This document shows positions 9,197 through 18,386 of a stretch of 64,000 nucleotides of DNA, piece by piece (position 1 is the first letter of the stretch; each line of letters opens with the position of its first letter). The DNA is from Parathalassolituus penaei (lineage in GTDB: Bacteria > Pseudomonadota > Gammaproteobacteria > Pseudomonadales > Oceanobacteraceae), in assembly GCF_026626885.1 (NCBI RefSeq), contig NZ_JAPNOA010000009.1, positions 290 to 64,289 of the forward strand, given 5' to 3'. The translations under genes and the position numbers were made by a program. A model generated the notes under the pieces. That model saw nothing but the letters and a program-made list of their open reading frames with translations. It was not told where the DNA came from and searched no databases.

Positions 9197-9280
9197 GTCG
9201 GACGTCGGGCGTCGGGCGTCGGGCGTCGGGCGTCGGGCGTCGGGCGTCGGGCGTCGGGCGTCGGGCGTCGGGCGTCGGGC
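9197..9280 (+). repeat. Heptamer array, 12 units
   Basis: One GTCGGAC unit is followed by eleven perfect GTCGGGC units. The array links the two R copies of this region. The variant unit sits at the edge next to R, as it does in the arrays at 27929 and 52388. Confidence 0.92.
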
Positions 9281-9289
9281 GCGATTTTT

Positions 9290-9307
9290 GTGGGCATAAA
9301 TGCCCAC
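9290..9307 (+). repeat. GTGGGCAT/ATGCCCAC hairpin repeat, second copy
   Basis: Identical in its palindrome and flanks to 8890-8907, in the second tandem module. Confidence 0.65.
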
Positions 9308-9329
9308 GCTACAACAGAGCATCTATTTA

Positions 9330-9590
9330 CACCGATTTAACCCACCAAAGGTGGCCGCCCAATGCCCATCTGGGCGAGCCGGGATTCACCGCAACGGCCG
9401 ACCCGGCCGGGGCATGGATGCCCCGCAAGGCCCGTTGGCACAGGGATGTGCCATCGGGTCGGGGTCGAAAAGCCGTTGTCGGTGAATACCGGAGAAACGA
9501 GCCCAGCAGGGCTAAGCAGGAGGAGGCCCGCCCGGCCGGGGGACAAGGTCCCCCAAGAGGGCAAGCAGCCTGGCCAATTAACAAGCCGAG
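9330..9590 (+). repeat. R element copy, complete
   Basis: A complete copy with first hairpin CCACC-AAA-GGTGG and inner stem GGCCCG/CGGGTC, which keeps pairing through one G-U. It ends in two GTCTGGC heptamers (9597-9610). It is the right half of the tandem module duplication. Confidence 0.88.
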
Positions 9591-9648
9591 CTGGCGTCTG
9601 GCGTCTGGCAAGCAGCTTCTCATCAGAAGCCAGCCGCCAGCACAAACA

Positions 9649-9676
9649 AAAACGCATGCCGAAGCATGCGTTTTTT
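9649..9676 (-). terminator. Rho-independent terminator of rid gene
   Basis: On the minus strand, AACGCATGC-TTCG-GCATGCGTT is followed by TTTGTTTG. The stem is perfect, with a stable TTCG tetraloop, 23 nt beyond the Rid stop codon. The A-run on the other side means it could also work for the plus strand. Confidence 0.8.
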
Positions 9677-9698
9677 ACCATCACAGCGCCAGAACGAA

Positions 9699-10049
9699 TC
9701 AACCTTTAACCGCCGCCACAAACGCAATTTCCACCAGCCAGGATGGATCAGCCAGCTCAACACGAACACAGGCACGGCTTGGCGCACACCCTTCTGGCAG
9801 CCAGGCATCCCACACTTCATTAAAGGCCGCCAGATTGGCGAAGTTGGTGATATAGATGGTGGCAGACAACAGGCTGCGCTTGTCAGTACCGGCCCGAGCC
9901 AGCGTCGCTTCAGCCTGCGCCAGAATCTGGCGTGCCTGGGCGGCCATATCCGCTGCGTCACCTTCCGGCACTTCCACAAAATGGGCAATACCGTTGTAGA
10001 TGGTGACGTCAGACCAGCGAACTTGCGGGTTGATACGTTCAATATTCAT
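9699..10049 (-). CDS. Rid-family (YjgF/YER057c) deaminase-like protein
   Basis: A 116-residue protein of the RidA superfamily, trimeric cytoplasmic proteins that often hydrolyse reactive enamine/imine intermediates. Seen: the core ATIYITNFANLAAFNEVWD (63-81), then CVRVELADP with Arg96 at the position of the carboxylate-binding Arg, and VEIAFVA with Glu107 at the usual catalytic Glu. The N-terminus (MNIERINPQVRWSDVTIYNG) fits the subfamily whose members start with a short INP segment rather than classical RidA. The start at 10049 is favoured over 10133 because the upstream codons have no family character. Confidence 0.8.
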   Translation of the reverse strand: MNIERINPQVRWSDVTIYNGIAHFVEVPEGDAADMAAQARQILAQAEATLARAGTDKRSLLSATIYITNFANLAAFNEVWDAWLPEGCAPSRACVRVELADPSWLVEIAFVAAVKG

Positions 10050-10171
10050 ACAAGAATGTTTCCGAATTTCGTAAATACAAGGCAATTGTAACAGTGCGGC
10101 ACGGAGCGTCCGGCCCCGCTGCGTCAACGTCATGGTTGGTTACGACCAACGCAATGGCGCACCGGTCAGCA

Positions 10172-11107
10172 TCAGACAAAAGCAGGCACCCGATTCCAGC
10201 CCACAAGGCGTGCAGGCCCGCCGTCAGTTACTTCAACCGTGGCCCCCACCAACTGGCCACCGGCGGCCACGCTGTAATCCAGACACCAGGCATGCGCATG
10301 AGTTTCCGGCTCACGGAAATGGCGCTGCCAATAATGACCAAAAAACAGCGGCACATCATCGTGATATTCAAACTCGGCCGCCGCCGTCAGGACTTCACTC
10401 ATATCATGCCCATGCAACAAGGCTGGCGGCACGGCAAACGCTCCCGGCGACCCCTTGGCCAGTTTCCACCAGTTGATACGGGCGCGGGTACGGCGCTTGC
10501 CATCCTTGTCTTCAAAAAAGACATCGGCTGGCAATTGGGTTTCCGGGCCTTTTAACAACACCTCAATGGCATCGTAGATCAGCCCTTTTTCGCCATATGC
10601 CAGTAACACATCGTCATTCAGTCGCTCTGAAGTTAACCAAGGCTCCAGCAACTGCATGGATGGCTGATGCCAGCAGGCATGAATCACCCGCAAGGCGCCG
10701 GTATCCAACCACAATGGCAAGGTACGGAAGAAATCCAGCGCCTCGGCATGGGCTGCCGAACCAAACGGAAAGGCCGCCAGAAAGGCTTCATGCTGGTGGC
10801 GATTGACGTCGTTGTGTGGACGTACAAACCCACCACCCGCTTTGGGCTTGGCAAAACACAATGCGTTAAATTCGTGATTGCCCATCACCACCACCGCATC
10901 GCCACCATCGCGCATGGCACGCACCAGCTCCAGCACGCGCCGTTGCTGCGGGCCACGATCAATCAGGTCGCCCACCAACAGCAACTGGTGGCCGTCCTGG
11001 CGGTATCCCCGACCATGCGGCTGATACCCCATCTGTTCCAGCAAACGCTCCAGCGCGTCGGCATGGCCATGGATATCCCCCACAATGTCGAAGTAGCGGT
11101 GAGTCAT
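10172..11107 (-). CDS. Calcineurin-like metallophosphoesterase
   Basis: A 311-residue phosphoesterase with the complete dinuclear-metal motif set: DIVGDIHGH (7-15), GDLIDRGPQ (46-54), GNHE (76-79), and later HACWHQ and HGHD. This resembles serine/threonine protein phosphatase and PrpE/ApaH-like enzymes, which act on phosphoproteins or dinucleoside polyphosphates; the substrate is not decidable here. Its start overlaps by 4 bp (ATGA) the stop of the upstream small membrane protein, so the two are translationally coupled. Confidence 0.85.
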   Translation of the reverse strand: MTHRYFDIVGDIHGHADALERLLEQMGYQPHGRGYRQDGHQLLLVGDLIDRGPQQRRVLELVRAMRDGGDAVVVMGNHEFNALCFAKPKAGGGFVRPHNDVNRHQHEAFLAAFPFGSAAHAEALDFFRTLPLWLDTGALRVIHACWHQPSMQLLEPWLTSERLNDDVLLAYGEKGLIYDAIEVLLKGPETQLPADVFFEDKDGKRRTRARINWWKLAKGSPGAFAVPPALLHGHDMSEVLTAAAEFEYHDDVPLFFGHYWQRHFREPETHAHAWCLDYSVAAGGQLVGATVEVTDGGPARLVGWNRVPAFV

Positions 11108-11388
11108 TTGCGGTTGTTCCAGATACGCGCTACCGCGCGATCAGTGCCCAACGTTGCCACCACCACGCAGCAAAGTCCTGCGAGGGTAAAGACAACGCCC
11201 GGCATCAGGCTGGCAAGCAGACCGGCATAAATCGCCACCAGCACACAACCGGTTGCCAGTACCAGAAACAGCAGGCCAACCACCATCAGAATCTTGCGGA
11301 ACGAGGGTTTGTATTCATAAGGGCCGTTGCCGCTATCCAGCGAGTTCAGCAAAGGAGCAAACAACGAACGGAGAGGATTGTTTTTCAC
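11104..11388 (-). CDS. Small two-TM membrane protein
   Basis: A 94-residue protein with two hydrophobic stretches (about residues 32-54 and 56-80: ILMVVGLLFLVLATGCVLVA and LLASLMPGVVFTLAGLCCVV), a polar N-terminus with GPYEYKPSFRK, and a short basic tail. The family is unknown to me. Four-base overlap with the metallophosphoesterase indicates an operon, and perhaps a membrane partner for it. The start at 11388 is the first in frame and is supported by position only. Confidence 0.65.
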   Translation of the reverse strand: MKNNPLRSLFAPLLNSLDSGNGPYEYKPSFRKILMVVGLLFLVLATGCVLVAIYAGLLASLMPGVVFTLAGLCCVVVATLGTDRAVARIWNNRK

Positions 11389-11505
11389 ATCGATTCCAGT
11401 CAGGCAAATTTGATCATGCCTGTACCTTAACGCGTTGATTCAAAAGGGCCAACAGGATTTGACCGGATTACCCGACGACCTTGCGCCGGGCAATCCGCAG
11501 AGCAC

Positions 11506-12552
11506 TTATGGTTTGTTGTTGGATGCCAGTGCAGCATCAATCAGGTCCTGACCAATCACACCGGAAAACTGCTTCCAGACAGGACGCATGGCCTGTACCC
11601 ATTGCATACGCTGGGACGGTGTCAGGGTCATCACATTGGTTTCACCACTGGCAACAATACGCTCACGGTCCTGGGCGTTTTCTTCCGCCGCCTTCTGGTT
11701 ACCCCACTCGATGGCTTCATTCAGGGCAGCTTCCAGTTCCGAACGCATGGCGGTTGGCAATTTATCCCAGAACGCGGTGGAGGTAATCACCATGTAATCC
11801 AGCACACCGTGGTTGGTTTCGGTGATATGCGATTGCACCCGGAAAAAATGGGTTGTGTAGTTGTTGGACCAGGTATTTTCCTGGCCATCAATTTTTTTGG
11901 TTTCCAGCAGATTGAACACTTCACCGAATGGATACTTCTCAGCACGTGCACCAATCACATTAAACTGCGCATCCAGAACATCCGAACTCATGATGCGGAA
12001 CTTCAGACCCGCGGCATCCGCTGGCTGCAGCAGCGGCTGGTTGGCTGACAGCTGTTTCATACCGTTGTGCAGATAACCCAGACCACGAATACCGTGACCT
12101 GCCAGGCTATCGAGCAAGCCACGACCGGCCGGGCCATGCTGAAAGCGGTCTACCGCGCCCATGTCATCAAACAGGAATGGCAGGTCGTATACCTGCAGAC
12201 TGGATGTGTATTTGGTGAATTTGGAAACCGCCGGTGCAGCCATTTCCAGATCACCTTTCAGGATGGCATCCACCACCTGATCGTCTTCATACATCATGGC
12301 GCGTGGATAAACCTTTACCACCACCTGACCAGGTAAACGTTTTTCCGCCAGTTCCTTGAACTTCAGAGCCATCTGCCCCTTAGGCGCCTTGCCGGAAACA
12401 ATGTGGGAGAAACGGATAACAACAGGCTTGGCGGCTTCATCGGCTTGTGCCGGTAAAACCAGACAGACACTGGTCAGAACCAGGGCAGACATACCGACAA
12501 TAGCGAGTTTGGACAGGCGCGAGCAGCAGGATTTGACGGTTGCAATGAACAT
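11506..12552 (-). CDS. dctP: TRAP transporter solute-binding protein DctP
   Basis: A 348-residue periplasmic binding protein of the C4-dicarboxylate TRAP type. The Sec signal peptide covers about residues 15-38 (LAIVGMSALVLTSVCLVLPAQA). Mature motifs include IRFSHIVSGKAPKGQMALKF, VKVYPRAMMYEDDQVVDAI, LPFLFDD, GLKFRIMSSDV, and QENTWSNNYTTHF, with the conserved Arg of FRIM that binds the substrate carboxylate. AGGAGAG precedes the start. It delivers substrate to DctQ/DctM, which here lie 8 kb away rather than adjacent. A sigma-54 type promoter lies upstream at 12633-12649. Confidence 0.93.
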   Translation of the reverse strand: MFIATVKSCCSRLSKLAIVGMSALVLTSVCLVLPAQADEAAKPVVIRFSHIVSGKAPKGQMALKFKELAEKRLPGQVVVKVYPRAMMYEDDQVVDAILKGDLEMAAPAVSKFTKYTSSLQVYDLPFLFDDMGAVDRFQHGPAGRGLLDSLAGHGIRGLGYLHNGMKQLSANQPLLQPADAAGLKFRIMSSDVLDAQFNVIGARAEKYPFGEVFNLLETKKIDGQENTWSNNYTTHFFRVQSHITETNHGVLDYMVITSTAFWDKLPTAMRSELEAALNEAIEWGNQKAAEENAQDRERIVASGETNVMTLTPSQRMQWVQAMRPVWKQFSGVIGQDLIDAALASNNKP

Positions 12553-12632
12553 TGCAGGCTCTCCTCAAGGGATCGTTATTATTGTTTCCACCGGATGCAC
12601 AAGATCATGACAATCGGATGGTCAGTTTCTAT

Positions 12633-12649
12633 CGCAATAATCACGCCAT
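12633..12649 (-). promoter_or_regulatory. Sigma-54 (RpoN) type promoter of dctP
   Basis: On the minus strand, TGGCGTGATTATTGC has the invariant GG and GC separated by exactly 10 nt, as in the consensus TGGCAC-N5-TTGC. The transcript would start near 12622, about 70 nt before dctP. DctP operons in other Pseudomonadota are RpoN/DctD-controlled. Confidence 0.65.
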
Positions 12650-12920
12650 TCTGAACACTTCTTCGGAAGTACAGCCAGATACGACCTTTAACAATAGTAA
12701 AACTGTTTTAAAAACATACCCTTGTGAGACTTATCCTGCCCGCATGACACATTGATTACAAAAGCCTCAAAAAACTGTAAATGAGTGTTTTATTATCCAT
12801 TGCTAAATTATAAAAGGGTGCAAATCCACCCATAGACAAATTTCAGCCACTTTACAATTCCGGCATACGCCTATGCCGATCAGTGAAGCAACACACAGCT
12901 TTCCTTCTACACGATCTGCA
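12650..12920. other. Intergenic region upstream of dctP
   Basis: AT-rich sequence between the dctP promoter and an R element. No ORF with a ribosome-binding site is seen. It could carry activator (DctD-like) binding sites for the sigma-54 promoter, but I cannot point to a convincing pair. Confidence 0.4.
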
Positions 12921-13190
12921 CGGCTTGTTAATTTGCCAGGCTGCTTGCCCTCTTGGGGGACCTTGTCCCCCGGCCGGGCGGGCCTCCCCCTGCTTTTGCC
13001 CGACTGGGCTCGTTTTCCCGGTTTTCACCGACAACGGCGTTTCGACCCCGGCCCGATGGCACATCCCTGTGCCAACGGGCCTTGCGGGGCATCCATGCCC
13101 CGGCCGGGTCGGCCGTTGCGGTGAATCCCGGCTCGCCCAGATGGGCCTTGAGCAGCCAGCTACGCTGGGCACATTCGGTGGTTGATGAGC
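12921..13190 (-). repeat. R element copy, complete, inverted
   Basis: A complete copy in the opposite orientation. Read on the minus strand it has first hairpin CCAGC-GTA-GCTGG and inner stem GGCCCG/CGGGCC, fully compensated relative to the G-U version at 9330. No heptamer array is attached. It lies downstream of the GTPase pair and upstream of dctP. Confidence 0.88.
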
Positions 13191-13263
13191 AGGGGATGGC
13201 TGATAGCCACACAACAGGAGACGCACTCTGATGCCGACTGCTGCTTAACGGATCGACATCACG

Positions 13264-14796
13264 TCAAACGTCCGGTTTTTTCAATAACCGGAACAGGCTG
13301 CGCGTTCCACTGACCACCCGTCCCAGTTGCTCTCCCAGCGATGCATTACCCGCCGCCAGTCGGCGCTGGTTGAGCTGGGTATTGATTCCCTCACGGAAGC
13401 CCTGATCCAGTTGTATTTCCAGCGCTTCCAGATTCCAGTGTTCAGCACCCGCCGCCGTAACCAATGGCAGTATCACATCCGGCTCCAGCAGCTCGCGGTT
13501 GTAGTCCATGGCTTCCTGAATTTTCTGAATCTGCGGATGATTCGCCTGTTCAGCACCAACCGCTGCTTGCCACTGCCCACGGGCAAACAAACGATCGACC
13601 TGATTCAACACCACAATCAGCTGCGGACGTTTACGCGCCTGGTTTTGCGGGCAGGCATACCAGTCATCCAGCTGTTTACGAAAAGCCACGTCGGCTTCCC
13701 GGGCCGGCTGATTGGCGCGCAACACCCACACCAGAATATGCGCATGAGTCACCTCTTCCAGCAGTTGTTGCTGGCGTTGCGCCTCCTGAGTCAAACCGGG
13801 CAGATCCACCAGCTGCATAACGCCAGTGCCATCCAGCGCCCATTCATAGGCCAGCACATCACGAGTGGCTGGCAGCGGGCTGGTTTCAGCCACCACATCC
13901 CCCAATAAGGCATTCACCAGGCTCGATTTGCCCGCACTGGTTTGTCCCAGCACCACCACCCGCACCGGCTCAGGGGCAATGGCAGATGCAACTGCTGGCA
14001 ATGTCGCGGTAGGTAATTCCTCATCCGCGAACCGGAAACGGCCGCTATAAAGGTCAATCGCCACTGCGGCGACATCCAGCAACAAGGCTTGTTTCAGACG
14101 CAATTGCAGGCGTTCGTTCACATCACCCAGCACTTTGGCTAACAGCTGGCCCCGTAACTCACTCAACCAGCCAGCGGGTGTGGTCACACGTGCCAGCCGC
14201 CAGGTGTTCCAGAGCCAGCCACCAACCTTGCCAGCCTGGCCAAAACGATCCCGATTGACCACGCCACCCCGAATCACCGCACAGGAAAGGTGTTCAATCC
14301 CCGGCACATTGGCTAGCAGCAGACGTCGATAACGACGACTGACTTCTTCACTCATGCGCAACAGTTCCGGTACGGAAAACCCCCACTCGCTTTTGCCGTA
14401 CAGACGTGCCGCCGACGCCACCAGCTGCCAACCATGCTCCTGCAGATCTTCCCATTCACCGGCCGTCGCCAGACGCTCATCAATTTCAGCCTTGAGTGCC
14501 TCATAGGCCTGTTGTTCACGCTGCCCCCAATCGGCTGGTGGCTCAACCAGCGGCACAACACCATCAAGACGACTGCCATTGGGAGCCCTCTGGCGTTTGT
14601 CCTGATGTTCAAGCCACCACCACAAGGGCAACAGCAGCAGGGTTACAGCGGCCACCGCAATCGCCAGCGGCAACCAGTACTGGTCGCGAATTACCAGCCA
14701 CAAGCCAAAACCGGCCAGCACCAATACCGGTAATAAAAACAGCAGGGCTGCCAGCAACCAGCGTCTGGCCAGCCCTGTTTCAGTGGGTGTTGTCAT
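13264..14796 (-). CDS. Membrane-anchored Era-like GTPase
   Basis: A 510-residue protein. Two N-terminal transmembrane segments (about 13-35 and 41-62) precede a helical region. A G domain begins with P-loop GQTSAGKS at 284-291, with G3 DLPG at about 338 and G4 NQVD at about 407. The last 60 residues are helical. This looks like the dynamin/Era-like GTPases that occur with DUF697/YcjF proteins and act at membranes; the precise role is unknown. Its start overlaps the upstream GTPase gene by 17 bp, so the two are a coupled pair. Confidence 0.8.
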   Translation of the reverse strand: MTTPTETGLARRWLLAALLFLLPVLVLAGFGLWLVIRDQYWLPLAIAVAAVTLLLLPLWWWLEHQDKRQRAPNGSRLDGVVPLVEPPADWGQREQQAYEALKAEIDERLATAGEWEDLQEHGWQLVASAARLYGKSEWGFSVPELLRMSEEVSRRYRRLLLANVPGIEHLSCAVIRGGVVNRDRFGQAGKVGGWLWNTWRLARVTTPAGWLSELRGQLLAKVLGDVNERLQLRLKQALLLDVAAVAIDLYSGRFRFADEELPTATLPAVASAIAPEPVRVVVLGQTSAGKSSLVNALLGDVVAETSPLPATRDVLAYEWALDGTGVMQLVDLPGLTQEAQRQQQLLEEVTHAHILVWVLRANQPAREADVAFRKQLDDWYACPQNQARKRPQLIVVLNQVDRLFARGQWQAAVGAEQANHPQIQKIQEAMDYNRELLEPDVILPLVTAAGAEHWNLEALEIQLDQGFREGINTQLNQRRLAAGNASLGEQLGRVVSGTRSLFRLLKKPDV

Positions 14797-15886
14797 GATC
14801 GGTTACTCGTTTGATGGAACGGAAAGCCTCGCGGTACAGCGCCTGAATATCGGCATCCTGCACCGGTTGGCCATGCTGGCGCTGATAGAGGTAATAACAG
14901 GCAACACGACCGATGGCGTAGGTGCTGGCAAATGACAGCGCCGCCGAGGTCGCAGCACCCACCGTCTGGCCGTACACCGGAATCAGCTTGCCCAACTGGC
15001 GCGCGCCGAGGCTGCCCAGATACTGCATGCTGAAACCCGCGCCCAGCGTACCCACAAACTCCGCCAGCTGCTGTCGGCTCCAGCCAGAACCGTAATAACT
15101 GGCGAGGCGATACAGCATCCGCCCCTGCACCGCCGGAACCGCGACCAGCCCCAGAGCGGGCAAGGCGTCAGCAGCACCGGCGCTACCGGCATACCAGAGA
15201 ATTTCGCGGCGATACTGCAAAAACTGCTGTTCTTCACGGCTGCCCTGCTGTTGTTGCTGCACCACCAGACTGACCATCGGCAACAGCTTGCACAGCGCGT
15301 CCACCAGCGGCTCATAACCCTCAAACAGGTTGGAGTCCGGTACAAAATCCACCGCCACAGATTCAAACGGAGCGGGCCACAGCGCCGCCAATTGCTGACG
15401 TTGTAATGTTTGCAAGGCATCACGCTCGGCGGGGTCATACTGCCCGGAGCAGGTTTGCACCAATAACAGCTCTTTGATGGTGCCATCCGCACGAATCTGC
15501 CGCAGGGCATCCAGCACCGCCTGCTGGTCGGTTTCACCGGTATTCATCACCACCAGCAGGGCATGACTGCCCTTGCCGAGGCTGGCGATATCCTCCGCAG
15601 CGGAATAACCGGCCTCTGCCAGACCACGGGTATCGAGAAAACGCAGCAAAGGTTGCTGCAGGGGAAAATCGTAAACACTGGACGATTGGGTACAGGGGCG
15701 AAAGCCGTTACCAATCTCGGCCCGGCTGTCGCCGGTTAACACCTGAATCAGGGTCGATTTGCCCGCCCCGGTTTTTCCCAGCAGCCACAATGTGGGTAAT
15801 TGTTGTGCCCACGCCGCCCCGGCCTCGGCTACCTGCGGTGCTTCTTCGGGGTTCAGAAAACGGTAAACACGATCCAGCCAGCCCAT
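14780..15886 (-). CDS. Era-like GTPase with C-terminal DUF697-type region
   Basis: A 368-residue protein. The P-loop LLGKTGAGKSTL lies at 36-47, G3 is LDTRGL (about 79-84), and a VVMNTGETDQQAV segment follows. The C-terminal region (about 240-345) is Gly/Ala-rich and hydrophobic with GKLIPVYGQTVGAATSAALS, characteristic of the DUF697 membrane-associated module. It is first in the two-GTPase operon and overlaps the next gene by 17 bp. A tandem of heterologous GTPases suggests they work together on membrane remodelling or stress protection; that is inference. Confidence 0.8.
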   Translation of the reverse strand: MGWLDRVYRFLNPEEAPQVAEAGAAWAQQLPTLWLLGKTGAGKSTLIQVLTGDSRAEIGNGFRPCTQSSSVYDFPLQQPLLRFLDTRGLAEAGYSAAEDIASLGKGSHALLVVMNTGETDQQAVLDALRQIRADGTIKELLLVQTCSGQYDPAERDALQTLQRQQLAALWPAPFESVAVDFVPDSNLFEGYEPLVDALCKLLPMVSLVVQQQQQGSREEQQFLQYRREILWYAGSAGAADALPALGLVAVPAVQGRMLYRLASYYGSGWSRQQLAEFVGTLGAGFSMQYLGSLGARQLGKLIPVYGQTVGAATSAALSFASTYAIGRVACYYLYQRQHGQPVQDADIQALYREAFRSIKRVTDHDNTH

Positions 15887-16131
15887 ACATCACCTTTTTG
15901 TTCACCCCGCCGACATTCACCAGACACTGGTGAACCCCGCAAGGTTCAGATATCCATCATTGCCGGAAGTATTGCCCAGCGGCAGGCAGCAGAGCCAGCA
16001 TTCTGGCAACAGTGTGACCCGGCCAATCGACCAATCGCTACTGGCTTACCCAGCCCCAACCGGATTATTGTTGCCGACCGATCACAAACATCCCGGTGGT
16101 TGTTAATTCCATTTCACAAGCAGGACGCCCT

Positions 16132-16908
16132 ATGAATCCCTATATTGACGTGGTTGGTCAGGGCCAGCCGATGATTCTGGTACACGGTTCGTTTGCCACC
16201 ACCTCCACCTGGAAAGGCATGGTGAAACAACTGGCAGAACATCACCTGTGTATTCTGGTGAAATTGCCCGGCCATGGTGGCAGCCCGGATATTACCGACA
16301 CCAGCAATGCCAATGTCGAAACCGAACTGGCCATTATCGAACAGGCGTGGCGCGACTATGCCAACGGTGAACCCGTGCATCTGGTCGGGCATTCCTTTGG
16401 TGGCGTTGTTGCACTGGCACTGGCGCTCAAGGGTTCTGTTCCGATTCGCCAGCTCACCCTGTTTGAACCGGTAGCCGCCTGGTTATTGCCACAAGTGGAG
16501 GATCATTTTGCTTATCAGCAGGTGATGGATTTTGTCGCCGATTACCAGGATGCACTGGAACGCAACGAACCGCGTGCTGCAGGCCGTGTGGTGGATTTCT
16601 GGGGCGTACAAGGCAGCTTTGCGACCTTGCCGGAACACATTCAGGACAGCCTCGCACCACTGATTCCACACAACCTGCGCCACTGGAAAATCTGCCAGAA
16701 CGTGCCCTGGGGCGTGCGCGAAATCCGTCAGCTGGCCATGCCGGTCCAACTGATCTGTGGTGGCGACTCCAACCCGGTAACCCACCGGATCGCCGAGCAT
16801 ATTGCGCGTCTGGCACCCAACGGCAGCAAACAGCAGGTCGCGGGTGCCAGCCATATGCTGGTAACCAGTCACGCCAATGAATGTGTTGCCGCCATGATGG
16901 CCGACTGA
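16132..16908 (+). CDS. Alpha/beta-hydrolase
   Basis: A 258-residue cytoplasmic hydrolase. Seen: LVHGSFAT at 16-23, LPGHGGSPD at 45-53, nucleophile elbow GHSFGG at 86-91 (Ser88), the acid-bearing strand VQLICGGDSNPVT, and the catalytic His in AGASHML near 247. AGGACG precedes the start chosen at 16132; an upstream in-frame ATG at 16096 lacks a site. The family covers esterases, C-C hydrolases and haloperoxidase-like enzymes; no substrate is inferred. It is monocistronic with a hairpin after the stop. Confidence 0.8.
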   Translation: MNPYIDVVGQGQPMILVHGSFATTSTWKGMVKQLAEHHLCILVKLPGHGGSPDITDTSNANVETELAIIEQAWRDYANGEPVHLVGHSFGGVVALALALKGSVPIRQLTLFEPVAAWLLPQVEDHFAYQQVMDFVADYQDALERNEPRAAGRVVDFWGVQGSFATLPEHIQDSLAPLIPHNLRHWKICQNVPWGVREIRQLAMPVQLICGGDSNPVTHRIAEHIARLAPNGSKQQVAGASHMLVTSHANECVAAMMAD

Positions 16909-16951
16909 ACAGGCGTCACGTTCGCCTCCCCCATCCCTCCGCGTTAACCAC

Positions 16952-16979
16952 TCCGACAGCCCTTTCGCAGGCTGTCGGA
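16952..16979 (+). terminator. Terminator-like hairpin after hydrolase gene
   Basis: TCCGACAGCC pairs perfectly with GGCTGTCGGA around an 8-nt loop, 43 nt after the stop. The T-tract is weak (TTCAATG). Confidence 0.55.
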
Positions 16980-17065
16980 TTCAATGTCACTTTTGTCGCA
17001 GCCTAAACCATTCTCATTTCATAAACAGGCTAGCGTGGCACACCTTCCCTGCACTGAGGTGTGCT

Positions 17066-17974
17066 GTGACGACCAAACATTACTGGACGGGTGTTTCGCT
17101 GGTGGTTGGCTCGGCGGTGATCTGGAGTACCGCTGGCTTGTTTATCCGGATTGCCGATGTTGATGTCTGGACGCTGGTGTTCTGGCGCTCAGCATTTGCG
17201 GCTCTTGCCATGGGCGCGGTAGTCGCCTGGCAACAGCGAAATCGTCGACAACGAGCAGCCCGTTCTCCGCAGCTGGCACTGCAGTATCGGCCGTTGCGAT
17301 TTGGCAAACCGGAGCTGTTATCCACCATCAGCTCCTGCGCAGCCTCGGTGTTTTATGTGTTTGCGCTGGAATGGACCAGCGTCGGCAACGTCATGACGGT
17401 ATACGCCAGCCTGCCGTTTCTGGCCGGGCTATTTGCATTCCTGTGGCTGAAAGAAGCCGTCAGCCAACGCTTTCTGCTGGCCGGTCTGCTGGCGTTAATC
17501 GGCGTATCCATCGCCATGGGCGGCTCGGTCAGTACCGAGGATACCCTTGGCTATCTGGCGGCACTGGCCATGACGGGTTCATTTGCCATCCAGCTGGTAC
17601 TGGCGCGCCGTTATCGTGAACTCAACACCACCTTCTGCACCCTCACCGGTGCGCTGTTCTCCCTGCCCATCGCCCTGCCCTTTATGCCGCTGGAAATACC
17701 GTCGGCACAGGCACTGTTTGGCTGCGCCATGTACGGCATTTTCAGCACCGGCGTGGGGTATCTGCTGATTCTGGCAGGCAGCCGGATTATCGGTTCAGCC
17801 GAAAGTGGCCTGATTTCCATGCTCGACGTGGTGCTGGCACCCATCTGGGTGTGGTGGTTGCTGAATGAACAGACCAGCGCCCAGACCATGATTGGCGGCA
17901 GCCTGGTATTGCTCGGAGTGTTCTGGTTCCTAGGAGGCAATATGCAGCGTCAGCATCAGACACAGGTTCAGTAA
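17066..17974 (+). CDS. EamA/DMT-family transporter
   Basis: A 302-residue inner-membrane protein with about ten hydrophobic segments in two EamA repeats. The first repeat starts GVSLVVGSAVIWSTAGLFIR and the second shows FGCAMYGIFSTGVGYLLILAG, then LDVVLAPIWVWWLLNEQTSAQTMIGG, which is typical of the drug/metabolite exporter superfamily. The start is GTG at 17066, with GAGGTG just upstream. Such proteins export amino acids or other metabolites; the substrate is unknown. An internally deleted R element follows. Confidence 0.87.
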   Translation: MTTKHYWTGVSLVVGSAVIWSTAGLFIRIADVDVWTLVFWRSAFAALAMGAVVAWQQRNRRQRAARSPQLALQYRPLRFGKPELLSTISSCAASVFYVFALEWTSVGNVMTVYASLPFLAGLFAFLWLKEAVSQRFLLAGLLALIGVSIAMGGSVSTEDTLGYLAALAMTGSFAIQLVLARRYRELNTTFCTLTGALFSLPIALPFMPLEIPSAQALFGCAMYGIFSTGVGYLLILAGSRIIGSAESGLISMLDVVLAPIWVWWLLNEQTSAQTMIGGSLVLLGVFWFLGGNMQRQHQTQVQ

Positions 17975-18053
17975 CGGCCAGCAAATCCGCAACGCCGATC
18001 AGTCGGCGTTCTTACGCGTAGTTCCCACATCGGATGGCGGCATAATCGGCACA

Positions 18054-18215
18054 GCATGTTAATTGGCACAACCGTATGCCCTCTTGGGGGACCTTGTCCC
18101 CCGGCCGGGCGGGCCTCCCCCTGCTTAGCCCGACTGGGCTCGTATCTCCGGTATTCACCGACAACGGCGTTTCGACCCCGGCCCGATGGGCATGGTGCAG
18201 CCAGCTACGCTGGGC
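18054..18215 (-). repeat. R element copy with internal deletion, inverted
   Basis: On the minus strand this copy runs normally from CCAGC-GTA-GCTGG to GCCCATC, then jumps to GGGCCGGGGTCG and continues to the normal 3' end. About 100 nt are missing between two CCATC pentamers, removing the left closing arm and two hairpins. Confidence 0.85.
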
Positions 18216-18386
18216 AACGTCAGCAATCCACGATGAAGCTACTGCTCGGAGAATGAATCACACACGTAGTTTGATGACAGCACCTCCCACACCCACCACG
18301 CACAACCCCGCAGCCACTCTGGCTCGATATGTCATTCACGACATTTTCGTAAAAGTCTTTATCAACCAAACCCGGATTTTGGTCAT

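Noticed and set aside
11464-11496. Hairpin after dctP as a terminator
   Set aside because: The arms (GGATTACCCG / CGGGCAATCC) pair imperfectly and no T-tract follows on the minus strand.
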